From: Beta vulgaris subsp. vulgaris
Lineage: Eukaryota > Streptophyta > Magnoliopsida > Caryophyllales > Amaranthaceae
Direction: 5' to 3'
Length of the DNA: 64,000 nucleotides
Assembly (NCBI RefSeq): GCF_026745355.1
Contig: NC_079210.1
Span: 34,262,442 to 34,326,441 of the forward strand
The notes below the pieces were generated by a model. It made no database searches, was not told where the DNA came from, and saw only the letters and a program-made list of their open reading frames with translations. The position numbers and the translations under genes are program-made. Shown here one piece after another: positions 57,102-64,000 of the stretch. Each line of letters opens with the position of its first letter. The first letter of the stretch is position 1.

Positions 57102-58711
57102 CCAGGCCCCGGCCGGCCCCACTTATAATCCGACACTGGTTGTAGATGCTATTGTGGTATGGTGGTGGCGGTGTGTTGTTGTAGAATGGATTGGAGGTTG
57201 GTATCAATGGTTGTTTTAGTCGACAAGAAGTTTGTTTGGCTGCTGACCAAACATTCCCTGGCCCAAATTTTGGCATGCTACAACACTAGTATTGTATGTT
57301 CTTGCAATTTACTCATTGTTGTTATACCATGTTTAGTTTGTGACTTAGATTGATCTTACATTAATAGGAGACAATAATAAAAATAAATCAAATAAAATGA
57401 AGTACTAGTCATAGTTGTATATTATACATACATGTTTGTGCTTTTGTTGGTATATAATAGTTCTTTGTCTAAGTTATATGATAAATCCTTAAAACGGTAG
57501 GGGTACTGTTTTGTGTAGTTGACTTTTGGCCTATTGACTTTTGTGCTTTTTTTAAATAAATTCAGTTAAGTTGAGTCATTTTCGAAACAATCAAAACACA
57601 TAAGCTAGGGTATGTCATGTATAGGTGAAATACGTGAAGTATAGTCAAGCCACTTATACTATATTATTATATTGTAGATTGCGGGTTCGTAGAAGAACCT
57701 TATTGACTTGAGATTGAGAATTGTTAACTGTGGTTGCTGATAAGGTAAGATTTCTTACTGTGCTTGTACAGATGAGCTTAGAAACTGTTTTATATTATTT
57801 GGAAATTTATTTTAACAATGAGATTGTTTAATGAATTTTGTACGTTGAGATTTAAATGGTTCTCGATATTTATATTGAAAGAGTTTATGACATTATTTAT
57901 AAGATTTATATTAAAAGGAGGAAGTTCCTCAATATTACCAAGTTTAACGAAAATGCGGGGTTGCCGGTAAGCGGTATTCCTCGAGTATGAGAGTATGTTG
58001 AGTTAACAGTGTCTCAATCGTGTATTTAGTAGTTGGGAGTATATTGATCAATACTCTTGCCATTTGTCTTCCTTCTTGGTACGTTATCAAGTTAGGGGTA
58101 TGCATACTAGGGACTCTGTTGTTTACCTTATCTAGTGAGCCTAGCTAGCTCATTGGAATTTTATTACTTCCTACTCACAGATTATGAAAGGTTATATTTA
58201 AAAGTTTTACAGAATAGTTCAGAAAGAAAGAAAGACTGGATTTGAGGTTGTTAGAAATTTAACATATTATATATATAATCTGTACAGTTTTTAAATGAAT
58301 TTGTAAGATATTCCTATATATCTTACCTGCACATTGAATAGTTTTTTTTATTACAATATCTTGCTCAGCCTTTGGCTGATACTATAGTGTTTAATGTGCA
58401 GGGACTTGAAGATAGTTAGCTTCGGTTGGGTTTAAGAGTGCGTTGGATCCCTTTTGATTTATTAAGACTTTAAAAAGATTTCCACTGTTATTTATTTGAC
58501 TATAAGATTTATATTCTGGTTTGTAATAATTAGTTTACAATCTATTTCGTTGGTCTGTAATGATTATTTAAAAGATATTGTTTATTATTTTTATTAGAAC
58601 CATTAGCCTTGCGGTTATTATTACTAATTATCGCAGCGTAACAACTTTGGATTTTCGAGTTTATTTATTATAAATATTTTTAGAAGTATTGGAAATTCAG
58701 GGTTGTTACAG

Positions 58712-58725
58712 TTGGTATTAGAGCT
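58712..58725 (+). other. Primer-binding site of G2
   Basis: TTGGTATTAGAGCT, one base after the LTR; close to TGGTATCAGAGC with one C-to-T change. Confidence 0.82.
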
Positions 58726-58877
58726 TTAGGTTACTAAGATTTCTCTAGGACGACTTTAAGCAAGAATAGGTAAATAAACTTATTAAAATTGAAATACCGT
58801 TGTGAGGAAGTGATATGGGAAGACAAGGAATTATATTATTATGAGCTGATGATATACTTCTCTTTTCATGTTCTTGC

Positions 58878-59566
58878 TTGATTTATTTATTTTTATTTTC
58901 TTTTCTGGTTTCACTGGTTACAACAAAGGTAGAGGAGGTTTCAATAAAAATCAAAACTTTAGGAACCGTGATTCTGGTGGTAACTATAATAATCAAGGGA
59001 GTTTCCAGTCAGCAGTATTCTAAGGACAATCAGAACTTCACTCCTTCCCGTAGCCTTCCCCAAGGTCAGATTCAAAGGACTGATCGGATTTTCTATTGCA
59101 GACGTTGTAGTGAGAACCACCCTGGCAAGGATTGTGATGGTAATTTGATGGAATGTAATCACTGTGGGAGGAAGGGGCATCATGCTTATGAATGTTTTAC
59201 TAACCCAAGACCGAGGAACTTCAGGCCTGAGATGAGTTCGAGGAATGGGGCACAAGCAGATAAGAGACCCCAGAATGGTAACAACAGTCGTCCGGCTCTT
59301 TCTACTCTAGGGAACACTGCACCTAATCGCAATGGAGGGACTGCAAATGCTACTCAGGCACACAGAGGTGATGTGAGGAGGAACATTGAGCAGGTTCATG
59401 TGATGAACCAGATTGAGGCAAACACCAAGGGAAACGTGGTCACTAGTACTTTTTCTATTCATTCGATGTCCGTTTATGTGCTATTTGATTCTGGTGCTTC
59501 TCATTCTTTTGTGTCTGAACTTCTTGTGAAAAAGTTAGGGTTAGAGAACTCTAGACTTGTGATGTA
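58878..59566 (+). pseudogene. G2 gag C-terminus and protease start
   Basis: The gag N-terminal capsid region is missing: only ~160 bp separate the primer-binding site from basic Gly/Asn-rich sequence. The frame then reads IFYCRRCSENHPGKDC and a zinc knuckle CNHCGRKGHHAYEC, closely like G1 gag, and runs on into the protease VLFDSGASHSFVSELLVKKLGL (DSG) in the same frame, showing the gag-pol fusion of this lineage. A frameshift lies near 59010. Confidence 0.88.
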
Positions 59567-62500
59567 GACATCTCTATTCCTTCTGGTGTGATCATAACTT
59601 GTAATAATTGTATCCAGATGTCCCTATTATGTGTGGTAGTACCACCCTAGTAGCTGATTTGATAGCTTTTCCTTTGCATGATTTTGATGTAATTCTAGGG
59701 ATGGATTGGCTTAGTAGGCATAAAGCCAAGATAGATTGTGAGAAACAAAAGGTGTCTGTAGTTGGTCCTAGTGGAGTCCATGAGTTTTATAGAGGGTCTT
59801 CTTTGAAAATCATTTCTGCTTTGACTCTAAAATCCTATTTGAGGAGAGGTTGTCCTATGTACTTGTGCCATGTTCACGACACTAGTAAGGAAGAGCCACG
59901 TGTTTAAGATGTTCGTATTGCAATGAGTTTGTAGATGTTTTTCCTGATGATATTCCTGGCATGCCTCCGAGACGTGATGTTGAGTTCAGTGTTGACTTGA
60001 TGCCTGGAACTGGACCTATTTCTAAGCCTCCTTATAGAATGGCGCCTGCTGAAATGAAAGAACTTAAGGCTCATTAGAAGGTTGCTTGATAAGGGCTACA
60101 TTCGGCCTAGTGTATCCCATGGGGTGCTCCTGTTTTATTTGTGAAAAAGAAAGATGGGAGTCTTCGTCTGTGTATTGGTTACAGAGAGCTCAACAATGTT
60201 AGAGTGAAAAACAAGTACCCCTTGCCAAGAATAGATGATTTGTTTGATCAGTTGGTGGGAGCTGGAGTTTTCTCGAAGATTGATCTGAGATCTGGATACC
60301 ATCAACTTCGTATTGCAGAGAATGATATTCCTAAGAGGCTTTCAGAACTCGCTATGGGCACTATGAGTTTACTGTTATGCCCTTTGGGTTGACTAATGCT
60401 CCAGCAGTGTTCATGGACTTGATGAATCGAGTCTTCAGGCCGTACCTGGATAAGTTTGTGGTGGTGTTCATAGATGATATACTGATTTATTCAAAGGATG
60501 CTAGTGAGCATGAAGAGCATCTTCGCACTGTTCTGCAGGTCTTGAGGGAGAATAAGTTGTATGCTAAGTTCTCCAAGTGCGAATTCTGGCTGGAGAAAGT
60601 TCTTTTCTTGGTCATATCATTTCTAGGGAGGGTGTCTCAGTTGATCCATCAAAGATCCAAGCTGTTTCAGAATGGCCTACTCCAAAGAGTGTGAGAGATT
60701 CACAGTTTCCTCGCTTAGCGTGTTATTATAAAAGGTTTGTGAAGGACTTCTCGAAAATAGCTCAGTCGTTGACTGCTTTGATGAGGAAGGATACTAGGTA
60801 TCGTTGGGATGATTATTGTGAGAAGGCATTCCAGATTTTGAAGGAGCGTCTCACCACAGCTCCTGTGTTGACTTACCTGATGGTAACCTTGAGTACGAAG
60901 TGTTCACAGATGCTTCGAAGAATGGTCTTGGTTGTGTGCTTATGCAGGATAAAAAGGTTGTTGCTTACGCTTCTAGGCAACTGAAGAACCATGAGTTGAA
61001 TTATCCGACGCATGATCTAGAATTGGCAGCTGTTGTTTTTGCACTTAAGATCTGGCGTCATTATCTGCTTGGCACATCATTCAAGATATTTTCAGACCAC
61101 AAGAGTCTGAAATACATCTTCACTCAGAGAGATGAACATGAGGCAGAGGAGATGGTTAGAGCTGATCAAGGATTATGATATGGAGATTCAATAACATGAT
61201 GGTAAGGCTAATGTTGTTGCAGATGCACTTAGTAGAAAATCCTCTCACTGTTTGCAGACTATGCGTTCGAGGAATTGTTTTTTAGAGGAGTTTCAGAATC
61301 TTGATATGCAGATAATGCAATTAGGAGCTAGCTTCACTCTCTTATGATTCAGTCTACTTTGTATGATGAGATCAAGATCAAGAAAGCACAAGTACATGAT
61401 CAATTCTTAAAGGACAAGCAAGCTAATGAGCCTGTCAATTTCACAGTGGCTGAGGATGGTAGCGTGAGATTCAAGGGGAGATGGTGTGTTCCTAATGTTC
61501 CTGAGTTGAAGGAAAAGATATCAGAAGAAGCTCATTCACACAATATTCAGTTCATCCTAGAGGGGATAAGATGTACAAGGATCTAAGCAGACTTTTTGGT
61601 GGCCGCATATGAAGACGGATGTTGCTAAGTATGTCTCAAAATGCTTGACTTGTCAGAAGGTTAAGAGTGAGCACAAGAGGCCTCAAGGAATGATTCAGCC
61701 TTTAGAGGTTCCTGCATGATAATGGGACTCGATCTCAATGGATTTCGTTTGTGGACTTCCGAGGACACGAAAGGGGAATAATATGATTTAGGTTATTGTG
61801 GATCGTCTTACCAAGTCTGCTCATTTCGTTCCCAAGAACGATTTGAACGATTGGCTTCTACTTATAGAGAGCACGTGATTAGACTTCATGGTATTCCAAG
61901 TGATATTGTTTCGAATAGGGATCGCAGATTCTTGTCTAACTTTTGGAAGAAGCTTCGGGAAGCTTTGGGGACTAAGTTGAAGATGAGTACAACTTTTCAC
62001 CCTACTACATATGGCCAGGCGAGCACATTATTTAAACATTGGAGGATATGTTGAGGGCTTGTGCCTTATGATTCCAAGGCTCTTGGGAGGATAAGCTTGA
62101 TTTGATTGAGTTCTCATATAATAACATCTACCATTCTACCATTCTATGGCACCATTTGAAGCTTTATATGGTAGGCATTGTCGTACTCCTTTGTGTTGGA
62201 GTGATATTGGTGAGTCGGTTGTGATTGGTCCAGAGATAATTCAGGAGACTCTTGAGCAGGTAAAGCTCATCTAGCAGAAAATGAAGGCAGCGCAAGATAG
62301 ACAAAAGAGTTATGGTGATAAGCATTGTCACCATGAGGAGTTTCAGGCGGGAGAGAAGGTGTTGCTTAGAGTTTCTCCTATAAAAGGAGTTATGGGATTT
62401 GGGAAGAAGGGCAAGTTAAGCCCTAAGTTCATTGGCCCATACGTGATTCTAGAGAGAATACGAGAGGTGGCTTACAGATTGGTGTTGCCGCCAGGCATTG

Positions 62501-62766
62501 ATCGTGCGCATAATGTGTTCCATGTTTCTCAATTACGGCGATACATTAGTGACCGTTCGCATGTGCTACAGCCAGAGTGTCTCCAGTTAGATGATAACAT
62601 GACTTATGAGGAGTTTCCAGTTTAGATTCTAGATCACAAAGTTTGGAAGACTCGCAAAGGTGAGACAAAGAGTGTGAAGGTGCTATGGTTAAACCACAAC
62701 TCGGAGGAGTTTACTTGCGAAGCAGAGGATGTGGTGCGTCTTAAGTATCCCCATCTCTCCACCTAG
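59567..62766 (+). pseudogene. G2 pol: RT-RNH-INT-chromodomain, broken
   Basis: [32 protein letters not shown] (60141-60392), then [16 protein letters not shown] and [12 protein letters not shown] (60377-60694; DD intact). RNase [17 protein letters not shown] and [13 protein letters not shown] (60900-61178). Integrase: SKCLTCQKV of the HHCC (both Cys kept), the core with IVSNRDRRFLSNFWK (SNR where SDR is usual) and NTFHPTT-like sequence. The C-terminal VFHVSQLRRYI is followed, beyond a stop at 62623, by LDHKVWKTRKGE, VKVLWLNHNSEEFTCEAEDVVRLKYPHLST ending at 62764-62766, the tail of a chromodomain-type pol, Tekay/Del-like. Many stops and shifts; no function expected. Confidence 0.9.
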
Positions 62767-63111
62767 GTAAATATTTAATAATGAGGACGTAACTTCCTTT
62801 TTAGGGGAGGTACAATTCATATTAATTTCGTGCATGTGTGATTAAAAGTTTGTTGATGAAGCTTTGATGTGTTTTATGCCTGCTTGTTATAGTATGAACA
62901 AACCTACGATATTAGAGAGTTTATGATTTTGATTAATTAAATTTATCTATGAGAAATGTGAAATGCAAGTTAAGGTTTTATACTTCGAGTGTTAGTAGTT
63001 GGCTGATCTATAGTTAATGAGCTACCGACCTATAGTTATGAGCTATTTTCATAAGCAAGAGTATGAGTTTGGTCATTTGAGTAATACATTAAGTTTCGGG
63101 ACGAAACTTAT

Positions 63112-63124
63112 TTTAAGGGGGGTA
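63112..63124 (+). other. Polypurine tract of G2
   Basis: TTTTAAGGGGGGTAGA just before the 3' LTR start at 63128. Confidence 0.8.
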
Positions 63125-63127
63125 GAT

Positions 63128-64000
63128 TGTAACATCCCGTATTTTTATGCCTGTTTAGTAATCAATTATATTATATTAGATATTTTAAAATGTTTTTCTA
63201 TTCAATATATTTTATTTCCCACTTATTGACCTTACCTTAGAAGGGTCAAAAGTTAATTCCTAATTCCTAGGTTAACTACCCAATTACACATTATGTCACT
63301 ATTATAAAGGAGTGAGAAAAAAAAAGAACAAAAAGAACAAAAAAAAAAAGGAAAAAAGGGTCAGGTGTAAGGTGTTTCTCCGTTTCCCCCTTCCCCTTTC
63401 ATTGATTCTTTCTTCTACTATTTTTCCTTCCTTCTTCTATTGTTTTCTTTTCTCCAACACTCCATTCGATCTTCAAAATGGTTATCACACATTATCACAC
63501 ACCAATATTTAGTCATCCATCTTCAACATCTCCTGGTTTTGTGGGAATTTCAAAGAGGAAAATTTCGCATTTATGGGCGTGGGTTTTCAGTCGAAATTCG
63601 GATCAAAGTAGGGATTTTTCTAGGTCTCGTATTGTGTTATATTTTTACCTTCTCCATTCAAGTAAGTTATAATCTTAAACTTCAATTTCGTATTTGATTG
63701 TTTTTTCTGAATTTAGGAATTTCGTTAACTTAGGGTTTTCACCAAAAATCAAATTGGGGGAAATTTCTACTATGTGCAATTCGTATAATTGGTCATATTT
63801 CATGATTAATTCGACTTAGTTAATATATTTTCGAGTTGGCTTTGCGAAATTATTGTTTTCAAAGTATATCCTAAAATTTGTGATATGTGGGATTGTTTGT
63901 TAATTTCCTGGTTCGGATTATAAGATTATAGTTGTTAAGCAACAAAATTTATCAGGAATTAATATGATGTAGTTAGTTAGCATAATTTCGAGTTTAATTT
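63128..64000 (+). repeat. 3' LTR of G2, runs off the window
   Basis: Starts TGTAACATCCCGTATTTTT and aligns with 53491-54360 over its visible length with small differences (for example the TATCACACAT duplication near 63482). The right end and the second target-duplication copy lie beyond the window. Confidence 0.93.

Larger units (their letters stand above)
54495..57138. mobile_element. hAT element inside G2 LTR
   Basis: Starts CAGTGGCGGATCTTGACC and ends TTATAATCCGACACTG, giving CAGTGKCGGAT inverted ends. The 8-bp flanks GTTGTAGT (54487-54494) and GTTGTAGA (57139-57146) match at seven of eight. It contains the solo LTR at 55359-57101, without which it is ~0.9 kb. It is non-autonomous, with the same CAGTGGCG-type ends as the hAT at 3541. 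A tRNA-like segment lies at 55238-55298. Confidence 0.88.
53491..58710 (+). repeat. 5' LTR of Ty3/gypsy element G2 (interrupted)
   Basis: Begins TGTAGCACCTTGTATTTTT and ends CAGGGTTGTTACA. The left ~870 bp match the 3' LTR start at 63128 closely (ACCTGTTTAGTAATCA, CCTTACCTTAGAAGGGTCA, TTTATGGGCGTGGGTTTTC). Without the hAT insertion and its duplication the LTR is ~2.57 kb. Confidence 0.9.

Overview
The window is repeat-rich nuclear DNA from a flowering plant, most likely a eudicot. The evidence is plant-type LINE-1 with a DUF4283-like ORF1, chromodomain-type Ty3/gypsy elements, an Athila-like gypsy element, plant Ty1/copia elements, Stowaway-like and hAT MITEs, a tRNA-derived SINE, and one short plant NDR1/HIN1-like (LEA_2) gene. 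The species cannot be named from sequence alone. Nearly every long open frame belongs to a transposable element, and most are broken by stops or frameshifts.

Layout. 1-11077: an old minus-strand Ty1/copia element is cut by three later insertions: a short Ty1/copia element with both LTRs and its target duplication (407-2952), a non-autonomous hAT element (3541-4611, 8-bp duplication), and a nearly complete LINE-1 (4939-11060, 17-18-bp duplication). 11078-18860: mixed debris, with two inverted copies of one hAT MITE family, a decayed minus-strand CACTA-type (Transposase_24-like) gene with an internal 157-bp tandem repeat, a G-rich block, a degenerate GGTTACT-type repeat field, a purine-rich minisatellite and a LINE 3' end. 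19824-20508: a Stowaway-like MITE nested in another MITE. 20927-21529: the only credible host gene. 21856-23016: a tRNA-derived SINE with a duplicated tail, then a 611-bp GC-ended hAT MITE. 24054: a CACTA-type terminus.

25068-46077: a serial nest. Chromovirus-like gypsy element G1 (5' LTR, leader with an extra acidic ORF, intact gag, broken pol) is cut by Ty1/copia element C3 at 33509. C3 is in turn cut just before its RT by a minus-strand Athila-like element at 38782. 46078-51020: a ~213-bp satellite-like array arranged with two copies of a ~0.75-kb spacer (a higher-order repeat); it replaces the rest of the Athila RT.

51740-64000: a TA microsatellite, a LINE RT fragment, an LTR-like fragment, then gypsy element G2 (5' LTR 53491-58710, gag-pol remnant, PPT, 3' LTR from 63128 running off the window). 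The G2 5' LTR holds a hAT element, which itself holds a solo gypsy LTR; both insertions have recognisable target duplications.

No operon-like or cooperating gene system was found. The most unusual structures are the 213-bp higher-order array with spacer, the acidic leader ORF in G1, the TCGCGA-rich clusters of the Athila-like element, and the dated nests that give a relative order of transposition events.
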